A stretch of 64,000 nucleotides of DNA from Arenibacter sp. ARW7G5Y1 (GCF_003201775.1 NZ_QJJZ01000007.1:124001-188000); one strand, 5' to 3'. Shown: positions 14,677 to 25,115, numbered from the stretch's first letter. The notes: generated by a model not told the origin, from the sequence alone. Translations and numbers: made by a program.

Positions 14677-17058
14677 TTATTCTTCTCTTAATGAATCTAC
14701 AGGATTGGCCAAGGCTGCCTTTAACGCCCTGAAACCTGTAGTACCCATTGTAGTTAGCAAGGCCAAAATTGTGGCCATTGCAAACACTTCAAACTTAATA
14801 TTCGTTCTATACGTAAAATCTTTTATCCAGTTGTTCATAAAATAATAAGTTAAAGGCCAGGCTATAATACTGGCAACCAATAGTAAAATGACAAACTCCT
14901 TTGTTAGTTGAAAAGTAACATTCCCAATGGAGGCACCCAGTACTTTTCTAATTCCAATTTCTTTTGATTTTCGCTCTGCTGAGAAAGATACCAGACCCAA
15001 AGTTCCAAGACAGGCAAGAATTATAGCTAGAATGGTAAAAATAGTAAGGACTTCGGTAAACCTTTCTTCAGTTTGGTATTGCCTCGCTATATCTTCATTT
15101 ACAAAAGAGTACGAAAACTCCCTATTTGTCACAAACTTTGAATAGACAGATTTGATGTGCTTGAGGGTCAAGGGTAGGTTCTGGGCTTCGACTTTCACAT
15201 ATGCCCAATTCAACCAAGTTGAAGATGGAATGAAAATCGTAGGAGCAATTTTTCTGTGAAGTGACTCAAAATGGAAGTCTTTCACAATTCCTACCACCGC
15301 ATATCTTTGATGGTCAAGTTCGACCCATTTACCGATAGGATCTTTCCACCCCAATTGAGCCACGGCAGCCTCATTGAGAACAATAGAAGAATTACCGTCC
15401 GATGGAAATTCTTCTGAGAAATCTCGCCCTTTTACAATTTCAGCTTCAACAGTTCTAAAAAAGTTATCATCAATTCTAATAATCTTCATTGATTTCCTTG
15501 CCTCTTCATCAATAGGCACATCCTGTGCAATATATGGCGTGCTATTACTTATCCAGCCTGGCATTTTCATGTTAGAAACACCAGTCCTGATAATGGAAGA
15601 GCTGGTTAACAGTTCATTGCTGAAAGCGTCTAACTGGGAGCGATCCATTGTCTTGAGTGGTACAGCCACCAATAGTTCTTTATTAATACCCAATTCTTTG
15701 TTTTGGAGGAAGTCGAGCTGATTAAAAACGATGGATGTGGATGCTATTAAGCCAATAGAAATCACAAATTGTAGAACCACAAGCCCCTTTCTAAGTGTTG
15801 GGCCAAATCTTTCCTTTGTCTTACTGCCCTTCAGTGCGTTTAAAGGTTTGAAGGCCGAAAGAACAAAAGAAGGGTAAGCCCCGGATATTGTGGCAATTAT
15901 TACTGTTGAAAGGACTATGGCCATCAACATTGCAGGATCGAACAAGGTACTTGAGGCTATTTCTTTTCCGGCAAATTGGTTAAACATAGGTAGTAACAAA
16001 AGGGTCAAGAAGAAAGCGATTAAAACAGCCATAAGGGTTATGACCAACGATTCGCTCAAAAACTGACCGATTAGGTTCATTCTATTGGCACCAAAGACTT
16101 TTCGCATGCCAACTTCCTTGGCGCGCCTCAAAGATCGGGTTATGGCCAAATTCATGTAGTTTACACTTGCAATGACTAGAATGAAAATGGCCACGATGGA
16201 AAAAATGTAGATGTGGTTAATATCTCCATTGACCTCAATTTCAGTTCCATTATTCGATCTGAGATGAATATCCAATAACGGCTGTAGAAATAATTTGAAA
16301 TTTTCCGAAGTAAGTGGGGATAAATGGTCGTCAATAAAATTTGGAAACATTGATTCCATGCTTGAGGGTTTAGAACCTTCTGTCATTTTAATGTATATAT
16401 ATTGAGAGTCCCATTGAACATTGGTAAACATTTCTTCAGGCTGAAATTGCCTTGCCGTTTGACCTGATACGAGAAAATCACTATGAAAATGGGAATTTGA
16501 CGGCATGTCTTTCATAATACCACTTACCTGCAAGGGGAATGTCCCATCACCTATATTTAGAACTTTGCCCATGGCATTTATAGGACCAAAATACTTCTTA
16601 ACGGTCGATTCCGAAATGACTACTTTGTTCGATCCTTTTAAAACCTCGTTGGGATTGCCAGAAATCAATGGAAAAGAAAAGACCTTGAAAAAATTTTCAT
16701 CGGCGATTGCAACCCTCTCCTTGTCAAATTTTTTATCCTCAAAAGTGACGATACCAGACATGCTCGAAATTCGAACCATTTGTTCAATTTCCCCAAAATT
16801 GGCCTTTAACCTCTCGGCGGTCGGCCATGAATTTGTAGAATACGGCTCCCAAACACTCTGCCGCATATAGGCAGAGGCTACGCGGTAAATTCTATCCCCA
16901 TCTCGATGAAAATTATCGTAACTCAGTTCGTCTTTGATGAAAAGGAAAATCATAAGACAGCATAGAAAACCTAACGCCAGACCCGAAATATTAATAAGGC
17001 TGTAGGATTTTTCTTTTTTGAATACCCTGAAAGCTATTTTGAAATAGTTTTTAATCAT
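14677..17058 (-). CDS. FtsX/MacB-like ABC transporter permease
   Basis: A 793-residue permease of the MacB/FtsX type common in Bacteroidota. It has an N-terminal membrane helix (about 20-42) after MIKNYFKIAFRVFKKEKSYS, a large periplasmic MacB_PCD domain, three helices at about 280-400, a second helix and periplasmic domain (about 425-650), and three C-terminal helices with the motif ERKSKEIGIRKVLGAS. The duplicated layout is normal for the long family members. No ATPase gene is adjacent, so it must use one encoded elsewhere. Its substrate is unknown; peptide, lipoprotein or drug export are family roles. Confidence 0.88.
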   Translation of the reverse strand: MIKNYFKIAFRVFKKEKSYSLINISGLALGFLCCLMIFLFIKDELSYDNFHRDGDRIYRVASAYMRQSVWEPYSTNSWPTAERLKANFGEIEQMVRISSMSGIVTFEDKKFDKERVAIADENFFKVFSFPLISGNPNEVLKGSNKVVISESTVKKYFGPINAMGKVLNIGDGTFPLQVSGIMKDMPSNSHFHSDFLVSGQTARQFQPEEMFTNVQWDSQYIYIKMTEGSKPSSMESMFPNFIDDHLSPLTSENFKLFLQPLLDIHLRSNNGTEIEVNGDINHIYIFSIVAIFILVIASVNYMNLAITRSLRRAKEVGMRKVFGANRMNLIGQFLSESLVITLMAVLIAFFLTLLLLPMFNQFAGKEIASSTLFDPAMLMAIVLSTVIIATISGAYPSFVLSAFKPLNALKGSKTKERFGPTLRKGLVVLQFVISIGLIASTSIVFNQLDFLQNKELGINKELLVAVPLKTMDRSQLDAFSNELLTSSSIIRTGVSNMKMPGWISNSTPYIAQDVPIDEEARKSMKIIRIDDNFFRTVEAEIVKGRDFSEEFPSDGNSSIVLNEAAVAQLGWKDPIGKWVELDHQRYAVVGIVKDFHFESLHRKIAPTIFIPSSTWLNWAYVKVEAQNLPLTLKHIKSVYSKFVTNREFSYSFVNEDIARQYQTEERFTEVLTIFTILAIILACLGTLGLVSFSAERKSKEIGIRKVLGASIGNVTFQLTKEFVILLLVASIIAWPLTYYFMNNWIKDFTYRTNIKFEVFAMATILALLTTMGTTGFRALKAALANPVDSLREE

Positions 17059-17512
17059 GATTTTAGTGGTTGTGTACCAAACAAAAGGTGTCTTTGGTCA
17101 ACATGATTGGTTGAAAACAATCATCCATAAGACGTTATCTTCCAACCTAAAATTATGCCAAGCTGTCAAGTGTCTTAACATCAGATAGTTATAACAAAGA
17201 GTGTAAAGCTATTTCTATTTTACTGTTAAAAATGTTTACATCAAATGTCCACTAATTATACAATCGCCAAGGAGTTGGGCAATCCTCTTCATAAGATAAA
17301 ATTCAAAAAATGAAAAGTTCTATTAAACGAACGTGGCTGTTGCCGAACTCTAATGAATATTAATTTTCGCTTTTATAAACGTGCAGATATTAATAAATTA
17401 AAAGTTCTTTCATAAAGATACCGTCTACCCACAAATTAATTCAAGTAGAATACAAGAAATCGGTTCTTAGAATTTATTGGAATTATACCTATAACTGAAC
17501 TTTTAATCTGAA
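17059..17512. other. Intergenic region upstream of the permease
   Basis: A 454-base AT-rich gap. A 7-bp inverted repeat, ATGATTG at 17103-17109 with CAATCAT at 17118-17124, lies about 50 bases before the permease start and could be an operator. I found no exact -7 element and no gene. Confidence 0.45.
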
Positions 17513-18814
17513 TTATGCTTGCGCTTTGTTCACGGCTCCTTTTAGCCGAATAACAAAAATATAATAAGTCAAGGCCATGAAAATAACCCATCCAAAACTG
17601 ATAATGCACAAAGCCTCTATGGATGCCCTATAGCGATCAATTAGGTTTATATACATAAACAATAACATGATACCATAAACGACCCAGTTTATATATTGCC
17701 ATGCACGTATTGGTGGCTTATTATGTTTGCGCTTTATTGCCATGCGCTTCATAGTAATCCAGATTCCGGAGAGTACCAACGAGGAAATGCCCAACCCTAA
17801 AATAAACCAAATTATTTTAGTGGTCAATCCTCCCCAATACCCAAAATGCAGTGGATCGGCAATGTCATTTATCCACATTGCAGTGCCAATTTCATTGGCC
17901 TTTTGGGAAGAAACAACCTCATAGGATCGGAGGTCAATATAAACCCTATTGGCCCTTTGCCGGACAAGTGGTACATCACTTTTTCCTACTAGGCCGAGGA
18001 TATCGGTTTGCTTCTGGGGGATATAAATGTTGCCCACATCAAGTCCGGGAATTTCTTTTTTGGCCAAGGATATTGCCTTATCATAATCGATACTATAACT
18101 TAAATCTTGATCGGATACTATAATTTGGTTTGACCTGGTTATTTCCAATTGGGGCGACTTTGGGTTAATTTCGGAGCCAATTCCCCCTACATTGGCTCGC
18201 TCTATAAAGTACCAGATTCCAGTAATGGAAAACAACAGGGTAAAGGGAACGGACCAAAGCCCCACCAATCTGTGGAGGCTTCTAAAAAAAACTAGTGGAC
18301 CTTTCCCTGTTTTTAATTCAAATAGTTTACGCCACCACTTCTTATAAAACAGTAATGCGGTCACTAGTGAAATGAATAGTAGAAATCCAAAGATCAACAC
18401 CAAAAAATTACCAACTTGAAACGGGATGAACAAAAAGTAATGCAGGTCCCTGAAATATCGTTGTATGGTTATGGCCGATTCCCCTTGTATTTTCCCGGTA
18501 TAGGGATTGGCGAATACGTAACTTTGCTGACCATCCTCTACTTTATAAATAATATCACAAAGGTAATGTTCTTCGGAACGCATCCAATACTGGATTCGGG
18601 CATCAGGGTATGCCTCCCTAAAATTGGCCACCATCAAGTTTCTGGAGGCATATTCCTTTTGAGGGCTTGCCCGCATGGCTGGATTAAAAAGCCAATCCAT
18701 CTCATGGCTAAGGGTGGCCAGAGTCCCTGAAAAACAGACAATAAAAAATAGGATACTAAGCTTTACCCCTATCCAACTATGGATTTTAAAAAATATTTTT
18801 TTATCCAATTTCAT
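17513..18814 (-). CDS. PepSY-associated membrane protein (siderophore/iron reductase type)
   Basis: The start is the ATG at 18814, one base after the receptor stop codon. The protein has four to five membrane helices: KIHSWIGVKLSILFFIVCFS near 10-32, others near 145, 200, 345, 380 and 400. Two periplasmic PepSY-like stretches lie between, with HSW, HR and HFGYW histidines suited to haem or iron contact. PepSY_TM proteins of this kind pair with TonB siderophore receptors and are thought to act in ferric-siderophore reduction or uptake. Tight linkage to the receptor gene supports that assignment. Confidence 0.85.
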   Translation of the reverse strand: MKLDKKIFFKIHSWIGVKLSILFFIVCFSGTLATLSHEMDWLFNPAMRASPQKEYASRNLMVANFREAYPDARIQYWMRSEEHYLCDIIYKVEDGQQSYVFANPYTGKIQGESAITIQRYFRDLHYFLFIPFQVGNFLVLIFGFLLFISLVTALLFYKKWWRKLFELKTGKGPLVFFRSLHRLVGLWSVPFTLLFSITGIWYFIERANVGGIGSEINPKSPQLEITRSNQIIVSDQDLSYSIDYDKAISLAKKEIPGLDVGNIYIPQKQTDILGLVGKSDVPLVRQRANRVYIDLRSYEVVSSQKANEIGTAMWINDIADPLHFGYWGGLTTKIIWFILGLGISSLVLSGIWITMKRMAIKRKHNKPPIRAWQYINWVVYGIMLLFMYINLIDRYRASIEALCIISFGWVIFMALTYYIFVIRLKGAVNKAQA

Positions 18815-18815
18815 T

Positions 18816-21242
18816 TTAGAAGGTGTAACCAACACTTAAGAGATAATTTCTTGGTGTACCGGGATATAATCGGGTATAACTATAACCTCCTACCCAATGG
18901 GTTTTATCCCCGAGGTTATTGATCAAAAAGCGAATGCTAAATTTATCTACTTCATAGGAAACTCCGGCATCCATAACTACATAGGAAGGAAGTTGAAGGG
19001 TTGGCTCCAATGTATTGCGCTCGCCAACAAAATTGCTCCCCAATGTAAAACCTATTCCTTTCAATTTTCCATGGAGAAAACTATATTTCCCAAATATACC
19101 TCCCTGATGCAACGGAGCATTCTCCTTACTGGTTCCAATTTCCTCCAAATTATCACTTTCAGTTATAGTTGCTTCGTTATAAGCATAATTAGCGGTTAGG
19201 CTAAAGTTGGGAAGAATCCGTCCATTTATATCCAATTCAATTCCTTTGGATTCCTCTTGTCCCCGTTGACGTAGCAATTCGGGATTATTGGTATCATTGG
19301 CATTGACCAGAATATTATTGTTTTCTATGTAATAGACCGCAAGGTTGGCCGCCAGTCTGTTATTAAAAAATTCACCTTTGGCTCCCGTTTCAAGCATATA
19401 GGCATTTATAGGATCAAAAGGTCCGCCAGCTTGTGGGTTGTTCAATGATGCAACTCCTTGGGGCTGGAAACTTTCAGTATATGTGCCATATAGGTTGATA
19501 TTGGGAGTCGCAGAATAAACCAATCCAATGCGCGGAAGAAATTTATTTTGCGTCGTGATTTCTTCATCGGGTTGATCAAAATTGGCCAAGTCGTTGTAAT
19601 ATTCCTGTCTACCTCCAATCAACAGTTGAAATCTGTTCCATTTAATCTGATCTTGAATATAAAAACCGTAGGAGTAATATTTTGTAGGGTCGGCCGGTGA
19701 ATTTTCAAATATATAATCGCTAAGTCTCGCAACGTTATATGTAGGATTTTGTAAATCAAAATGGGGCACATTGGGAATAGGATTACCGCTTTCATCCCTT
19801 AAAAAATTTGCAAAATCAGCGGCACTATTTGAGGAACCTCCTCCCTCTAGAAGATATCCACGAGCGAAAGATTGAGCATTGCCCACTGGCTGCTTTTGTT
19901 CGTTATAATCAAAACCTGCCACTATTTTATGTTCAATAGCGCCAGTATTGGTCTTATAGACAAAATAGGTAGATAGGTTGTCCGCGATAGTCTGTCCCTG
20001 GCGTGTAATTACTTGCATTCCCATAAGTGTTGGGATGGGGCTACCATTGGAATCCACTGCAAATTGATTGGAGGTACGGTGTTCTTCCAGATCCTCGTCA
20101 AAAAGATACTTTATGTAAGAGGCATTAAAAGAAAGATTATCGGTGAATTGATGGTTTAACGAAAGCGTGGAATAAACTACATCGCTTTTATGAAAATCAC
20201 TGGTCTGACCTATGGCAAAAGATACTGGGGTTGCATATATATCCGTACCGGCGGTGGCACCAAATATGGGTTGTCCACGATCCAATTTTCCATCAAAATT
20301 GGTAACGACCAGGTCAAAATTGATCCGTGTCCTGTCCGTTGGCAGGAAGGAAATGGAAGGAGCTATAACATACGACTTAAATTCTTGTAGGTTCCTAAAG
20401 GAATCAGAATTTTCATAAGCTAAATTAAGACGGTATAGTAAGGTTTCCTTTTCATTGATCGGACCAGTAAAATCTGCAGTAGTGCGCAATGTATTATAAC
20501 TTCCCAAAGTGAAATTAATGGACTTTCGATCTTGTGCCAGTGGTTTTTTGGTGACCCTATTCATAATTCCACCGGGAATAGAATTTCCGAACATAGCCGA
20601 AGCAGGTCCTTTTATTACCTCTACACGTTCAATATTGGCCAATAATGGCTCAGGTCCAAATAGTCCAACAACCCGAAGGCCATTGATATACGTATCTCCA
20701 GAACGGAAACCGCGAAAGGTAAAATCATCGTAATAGGAATACATATTGACACCGCTTATATTTTTAATAACATCGTTAACACGATATGCTTGCTGGTCAG
20801 CAAAGACTTCCTTGGTCACATAACTTACGGCTTGAGGAACATCTTTAATGGCGGTGGCGGTTTTTGTTGCCGCAAACGTCAGGTTGTTTTTGTATGACTT
20901 CTCCCTTCGTCCTGTTATTTCCACTTCTTGTAATTGTTCGCTTGAAGCAATCAGCATAAAGTCCAAAGTCGAGTTCTCCTGTTCCTTAACAGTTATGGAT
21001 TGACTCTGGGGCATAAAACCTATAAATGTAGCTGTAATTGTGTAGGTTCCTGATATTAGGTCAGGAATCATATAGTTTCCATTATAGTCCGCTATTGTAC
21101 CGTGGTCATTGGAAAGGATGACGTTGGCCCCCATAAGCGGTTCGCCGTCCTGGTCAACTACCTTTCCTTTTATATAAGTCTGTGCGATTAATATGTTCTG
21201 AAGTAGTAAGAATGCACTTAAAAAGCAATAGAAATTTTTCAT
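18816..21242 (-). CDS. TonB-dependent siderophore receptor
   Basis: An 808-residue outer-membrane receptor. The signal peptide (1-20) is followed by a carboxypeptidase-like regulatory domain (about 22-110, KGKVVDQDGEPLMGANV) that Bacteroidota receptors use as an N-terminal extension. A plug domain follows (about 125-240, VPQAVSYVTKE ... RVEVIKGPASAMFGNSIPGG), then a 22-strand-type barrel ending RNYLLSVGYTF. The plug wording matches the ferric-siderophore (FpvA/FhuE-like) class. A -7 element lies at 21291-21298, and the PepSY protein is cotranscribed. The precise siderophore is unknown. Confidence 0.9.
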   Translation of the reverse strand: MKNFYCFLSAFLLLQNILIAQTYIKGKVVDQDGEPLMGANVILSNDHGTIADYNGNYMIPDLISGTYTITATFIGFMPQSQSITVKEQENSTLDFMLIASSEQLQEVEITGRREKSYKNNLTFAATKTATAIKDVPQAVSYVTKEVFADQQAYRVNDVIKNISGVNMYSYYDDFTFRGFRSGDTYINGLRVVGLFGPEPLLANIERVEVIKGPASAMFGNSIPGGIMNRVTKKPLAQDRKSINFTLGSYNTLRTTADFTGPINEKETLLYRLNLAYENSDSFRNLQEFKSYVIAPSISFLPTDRTRINFDLVVTNFDGKLDRGQPIFGATAGTDIYATPVSFAIGQTSDFHKSDVVYSTLSLNHQFTDNLSFNASYIKYLFDEDLEEHRTSNQFAVDSNGSPIPTLMGMQVITRQGQTIADNLSTYFVYKTNTGAIEHKIVAGFDYNEQKQPVGNAQSFARGYLLEGGGSSNSAADFANFLRDESGNPIPNVPHFDLQNPTYNVARLSDYIFENSPADPTKYYSYGFYIQDQIKWNRFQLLIGGRQEYYNDLANFDQPDEEITTQNKFLPRIGLVYSATPNINLYGTYTESFQPQGVASLNNPQAGGPFDPINAYMLETGAKGEFFNNRLAANLAVYYIENNNILVNANDTNNPELLRQRGQEESKGIELDINGRILPNFSLTANYAYNEATITESDNLEEIGTSKENAPLHQGGIFGKYSFLHGKLKGIGFTLGSNFVGERNTLEPTLQLPSYVVMDAGVSYEVDKFSIRFLINNLGDKTHWVGGYSYTRLYPGTPRNYLLSVGYTF

Positions 21243-21290
21243 TGATTAATTTTTTAGAGTGCAATAATACATAATTATTCTTATTTAGAC

Positions 21291-21298
21291 CAAATATA
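21291..21298 (-). promoter_or_regulatory. -7 element of the siderophore receptor operon
   Basis: On the minus strand it reads TATATTTG, an exact TAnnTTTG match, 48 bases before the receptor ATG. Between it and the gene lies AATAAT-5-ATTATT (21263-21279), a dyad resembling metal-repressor sites; iron regulation is inferred. Confidence 0.5.
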
Positions 21299-21793
21299 AA
21301 TAAAATTTAAGTACAGAAAATTTAATCATGAATCCCCTGCAGGAAATGGGCTTCAAAAAGTTATGGGAAACAAGAAAAAAATAATTGCAATTAAAAAATA
21401 TAGAATTGATACCCTTGACTCCTGTTTATAACATCAAGTAAAAATTAAGGAATAGAGTAGAAAATAAATTTTATACCTATGTTGAAACTATGAAAAGAAA
21501 AAGGGTTCACGATTTCTCGCAAGGCCAATTCTAATTAAACTACCCCTCCGAACCATTTCAACAAGGAGTTGATGAGATTTAGAATAATTCTAGTTTTTGG
21601 ACAGTTCTGTAAAAAGAACTTTTTTTAGAATTCCTTTCTTTGGGTTGTAGTCGTATAAAATGTAATGGCAATATTCCATAAAAGGGACAGGACCTTCTTT
21701 TTGGATGAGCAAGTATTAAAAAATGGCAAGAATCATCCATATTGCTAGTTTTCCTCGATATATTTACTTAGATTATACCCTAACGACCCGTAC
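21299..21793. other. Intergenic region, receptor promoter side
   Basis: About 500 bases between the receptor promoter and the small gene at 21794. Apart from the hairpin repeat at 21603-21620 I see no gene or clear promoter. Confidence 0.45.
21603..21620. repeat. Hairpin repeat AGTTCT-6-AGAACT, copy 1
   Basis: AGTTCTGTAAAAAGAACT is followed by seven T residues; the same 20 bases including two T's recur at 26030. It would serve as a weak intrinsic terminator on the plus strand or as a dyad binding site. It lies upstream of the siderophore receptor operon. Confidence 0.55.
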
Positions 21794-22024
21794 ATGGAGC
21801 TCAAAGCAGCAATCTTTAAAAGATATGGGGGGGACTGGCAATCGTTAGCCAATGAACTGGATCTATTGGCCCAAGTGTCCAGTGCCCAGCAAGAAGACGT
21901 TGCACTCTATGTGAAAGGGTTCAATGATTCACTATCCGTATCTTCTCGAGTAAAATTATGTGAATTCCTTGGCCTTGATCCGGACGATTACCCTGAACTG
22001 AACGGCCACTCTAAAAAAAAATAG
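21794..22024 (+). CDS. Small hypothetical protein, 76 residues
   Basis: No family recognised. The protein is soluble, acidic in the middle and ends in a Lys tail. It contains two short helical stretches around GGDWQSLANELDLLAQ and VSSRVKLCEFLGLDPDDYPE; the latter resembles the last helices of an XRE-type domain. It precedes the nucleotidyltransferase-like gene by 43 bases on the same strand and may be its partner. Confidence 0.5.
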   Translation: MELKAAIFKRYGGDWQSLANELDLLAQVSSAQQEDVALYVKGFNDSLSVSSRVKLCEFLGLDPDDYPELNGHSKKK

Positions 22025-22067
22025 GACTGTTGTTTAATCATTGAGAGCTAACAATAATTATGAGCGA

Positions 22068-22445
22068 ATGGAACATTTAGAGAAAATTAAAAAATGGGGG
22101 GAAATGTCCCCGAAAATTCTGGCCCTGGTTAGGATCGGGGTGGCGCGTTCCAACATACTACGGTTTTTGGTGGTAGTGGAAGATCATCTACATTTTATCC
22201 GCAAAATTGAATGGATAGAGAATTTTGGTTCAGTCAACAAATTTCATGTCCGGACAATATCGGACAATTTCCATTCCATGACGGTCCTCTATGATGGTGG
22301 TGGCAGAGCCACTTTTTTGTTTCTTGAACCTAGTGATTCCAGCCAACTCCTCACGAACCAAGTAAGGGGATTTCTTGAAAAAGGAAGCCAGATACTGGTA
22401 GACAAGATTGGTCATGGTGACATCTTTTTGAATTATAAAAAATAA
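22068..22445 (+). CDS. Nucleotidyltransferase-fold protein lacking catalytic aspartates
   Basis: The ATG at 22068 is preferred over the TTG at 22041. The 125 residues follow the plan of aminoglycoside-type nucleotidyltransferase domains: a strand ending FLVVVED, then WIENFG, a variable loop, VLYDGG, and a closing ILVDKIGHGD. In active members the first strand starts SDxDL with two metal-binding Asp; here the corresponding residues are S28-N29-I30-L31-R32. Activity is therefore doubtful, and a binding or regulatory role is possible. Family assignment is by pattern memory. Confidence 0.55.
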   Translation: MEHLEKIKKWGEMSPKILALVRIGVARSNILRFLVVVEDHLHFIRKIEWIENFGSVNKFHVRTISDNFHSMTVLYDGGGRATFLFLEPSDSSQLLTNQVRGFLEKGSQILVDKIGHGDIFLNYKK

Positions 22446-22859
22446 TAAGGCACTTTAAATATCTACTGCACTAGCAGTCCCATAAAATCAACCATTTTTG
22501 GTTCTACACCAACTTTATCCATTCGCTCTTTTTATTGGCCGTTTTATGGCGTTAACTAAATAAAAATATTATTTCAGTAATATAATCACAATTGTTTCTG
22601 CTTTTCATAATTCAGATATATGAATAGCCATAATCACTCATAATGTTACATAATTGATAAATATAAATCGGATATGATAAGATTCTTTTTCATTGTTACG
22701 GACCACTTTTGGAATGAGGAAGCCCATAGTTTTAATTTCAAGTAGCAACACCACAAAATTGGTATGGTAGCGAACGATGCGCACAGGTGGAACCTTGTCG
22801 GATATCAAGTTTATCCTTTTTTTGACCAAAACGAAACAATAAGAGCCGAAAACAATTAA
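22446..22859. other. Gap without gene
   Basis: About 410 bases of AT-rich sequence. A 63-codon minus-strand frame (22638-22829) has no domain and no context and is not called. Confidence 0.5.
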
Positions 22860-22885
22860 TTGCCAGGAACAAATGTCCCTGGCAA
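22860..22885 (-). terminator. Hairpin after the second TonB receptor gene
   Basis: TTGCCAGG (22860-22867) pairs with CCTGGCAA (22878-22885) over a 10-base loop, about 50 bases past the receptor stop. On the minus strand it is followed by an AT-rich run with scattered T's; on the plus strand by A's. A terminator role is plausible but not strong. Confidence 0.45.
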
Positions 22886-22937
22886 AAAAAATAGTAGATA
22901 AAATTGTAACCGCGGGAGTCGGACCCCGAGTCTTAGG

Positions 22938-25115
22938 TTATAAGCTAATCTTAAACCCGCCGTTGACCACAAAACCGTCTACAGGTGCATAGATATCCAA
23001 AAACTGAGGGTCAGTGATGTTTCCTGTAAAAATATTGCCGAAGCGGGTCTGTCGGGTATCCAAAAAGTTTTCAAAGTTCAGAAAGACCGAAAACTTATCC
23101 CCTAACTTCTTTTCGCTCATGAGCCCAACAATCCAATAGGATTGTCCTGTTTCACCGTTACCCAATTTTTGTGGGCTGTAAGAGTAAGCTTCAAGACCCA
23201 CCCATAGGTTTTCTTCCTTTTCATACATTAATACATTGTTCAAACGGTGTTTGGCCACCAATGGGAAATCCGCTACCGTTCCGTTTTCATGTTGTTTAAC
23301 GTTTGCATGGGTATAACCAGTGAACAGTTTGAAGTCTCCGTATTTGATTTTTAGGTTGACTTCGGCACCACGGGTATCCACATATCCACCAGGTTGTTGG
23401 AAGCTATAGAATCCGTTATCCCCTGGTACTAACATCATAGGGTCATTGATTTTGGTGTAAAAAAGGAGTGTATTGATGGACATTGTCATCCCGGGCATGG
23501 GTACCCATTTATAGTTTATGTCAAAATTACCTCCTATAGAGCGTTCAAGGTCGACCTCGCCTGTGTCAATAGGTAATACGTTCCTAAATTGCAACCGTTC
23601 CGCATCTTCTGTAAAGACAGTAGGAGTCTTGTATCCCATACCCCCACCTAATCGAAAAGTTAGTTTTTGGCTTGGTTCATAGAGCACGGACAGTCGAGGC
23701 AGTGCCATTGATCCATAATCAGAATGGAAATCTGCCCGGAAACCGGTTTCAAGAGATAATATTTGGTTGATGGGCCATACGTTTTGGGCAAACAGTCCAA
23801 AGATCTGGTAGGACTGGTCCAATGCCTCAGTCTGATTTTCCGTCCTATCGTTAAAATATTCCGTCCATAGATTGGCTCCAAGAACCCATTCCAACCCATC
23901 TTCTGACTTATTTGAAAAGTTCACTTCACTGAACGAGGAGCGTTGGTACCCCGAAAAGGTAAAATCTGGAATCTGGATGCTCCGATCGTAAAAACTGAAA
24001 CTGTTTTTGACCTCCAAACGATTTTGGTCGTTAAAGGCATGCTTAAACCCTAATTGGGTAGAGACTCGCTCCGTTTCATTGGACTCAAAATAGGGATTGT
24101 CCACAGACTCTCCCTTAACAAAGTCCAAATTACCCCCAAGCCGGTCTTCCAAAATGGTATTGATACCTATCAATAATTCCGTACTTTCATCAAGGAACCA
24201 GTATATTTTTGGATTCAGGGTAAAGCGGTCGAACTCAGGAATAGCAGTCAACCCCACGTCGGAAGGATCATAGGGAGTACCTAGGTTATAGGAAGCGAAT
24301 ACGGTCGTTCCAACCTTGTCGAACTTTTGGGAATAGAACCCGCTCAGGTCGAGGCCAAGAGCGGAGGTTCCGTTGGCCATAAAACTGAGCTCGGGCGTAT
24401 CTTCCGGGGTTTTTGAAATCAGGTTGACCAGACCGGCAATGGCTCCGCCCCCAAATAGGGTGGAACTAGATCCTTTGATCACCTCGACCTGTTTCAGGTC
24501 CAAGGGTGCGATCTGCATCAAACTTAGTCCACTGGCAAACCCTGAATACAGAGGAAAGCCGTCCCGAAGGAGCTGCGTGTACTTACCGTCCAGACCTTGG
24601 ATACGGATGCTGGAATTGTAACTGGTGGCAGACGTTTGCTGGGTCCTGATACCTGTACTCTCGTTGAGGAGCATACGGATGTCCCCGGGTTTCATATTCC
24701 CTTTTTCGGAGAGCTCCTCCCCCACGATGACCTCGACCCGTGTTGGGATATCATCGATGGTCCGGGAACTCCTTGTGGAGACTAAGATGATTTCTTCCAT
24801 TTCCTCGGTTTGGGGGGCAAGAAAAAAGGTCTGTCCCTGAGCCGTTTCATCCAAGGGAAAGGAAAGGCTATATTCCACGGTGGCATATCCGATATAGCTT
24901 AACCGCAGTTGAAACCTACCGTCAGGGATGTTCTCCATATGTATCTTTCCCTCTTGATCTGATATTGCCCCTTTTTCAAGGGATGGCAAAACTGCGGTGA
25001 CCCCCATCAAGGGTTCATCGCTCAGGGAATCCTTGACGATGATGTCAAGGGTATTCTGTGCAAGTACGGTTACCATCCCGAATAGGGACAGTACCACAAA
25101 AAGTCTTAATTTCAT
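22938..25115 (-). CDS. TonB-dependent receptor, probable metal or metal-chelate uptake
   Basis: A 725-residue receptor: signal peptide 1-19, carboxypeptidase-like domain (about 20-105), plug domain (about 118-235, IPTRVEVIVGEEL ... VEVIKGSSSTLFGGGAIAGLVNLI) and barrel ending FVVNGGFKISL. The plug resembles the CirA/BtuB/colicin I receptor branch rather than the siderophore branch of the other receptor. The upstream cotranscribed Cys-rich DUF6660 protein suggests a metal ligand such as copper or zinc; that is inference. Confidence 0.88.
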   Translation of the reverse strand: MKLRLFVVLSLFGMVTVLAQNTLDIIVKDSLSDEPLMGVTAVLPSLEKGAISDQEGKIHMENIPDGRFQLRLSYIGYATVEYSLSFPLDETAQGQTFFLAPQTEEMEEIILVSTRSSRTIDDIPTRVEVIVGEELSEKGNMKPGDIRMLLNESTGIRTQQTSATSYNSSIRIQGLDGKYTQLLRDGFPLYSGFASGLSLMQIAPLDLKQVEVIKGSSSTLFGGGAIAGLVNLISKTPEDTPELSFMANGTSALGLDLSGFYSQKFDKVGTTVFASYNLGTPYDPSDVGLTAIPEFDRFTLNPKIYWFLDESTELLIGINTILEDRLGGNLDFVKGESVDNPYFESNETERVSTQLGFKHAFNDQNRLEVKNSFSFYDRSIQIPDFTFSGYQRSSFSEVNFSNKSEDGLEWVLGANLWTEYFNDRTENQTEALDQSYQIFGLFAQNVWPINQILSLETGFRADFHSDYGSMALPRLSVLYEPSQKLTFRLGGGMGYKTPTVFTEDAERLQFRNVLPIDTGEVDLERSIGGNFDINYKWVPMPGMTMSINTLLFYTKINDPMMLVPGDNGFYSFQQPGGYVDTRGAEVNLKIKYGDFKLFTGYTHANVKQHENGTVADFPLVAKHRLNNVLMYEKEENLWVGLEAYSYSPQKLGNGETGQSYWIVGLMSEKKLGDKFSVFLNFENFLDTRQTRFGNIFTGNITDPQFLDIYAPVDGFVVNGGFKISL

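Noticed and set aside
22638..22829. 63-codon minus-strand frame
   Set aside because: No similarity or context.
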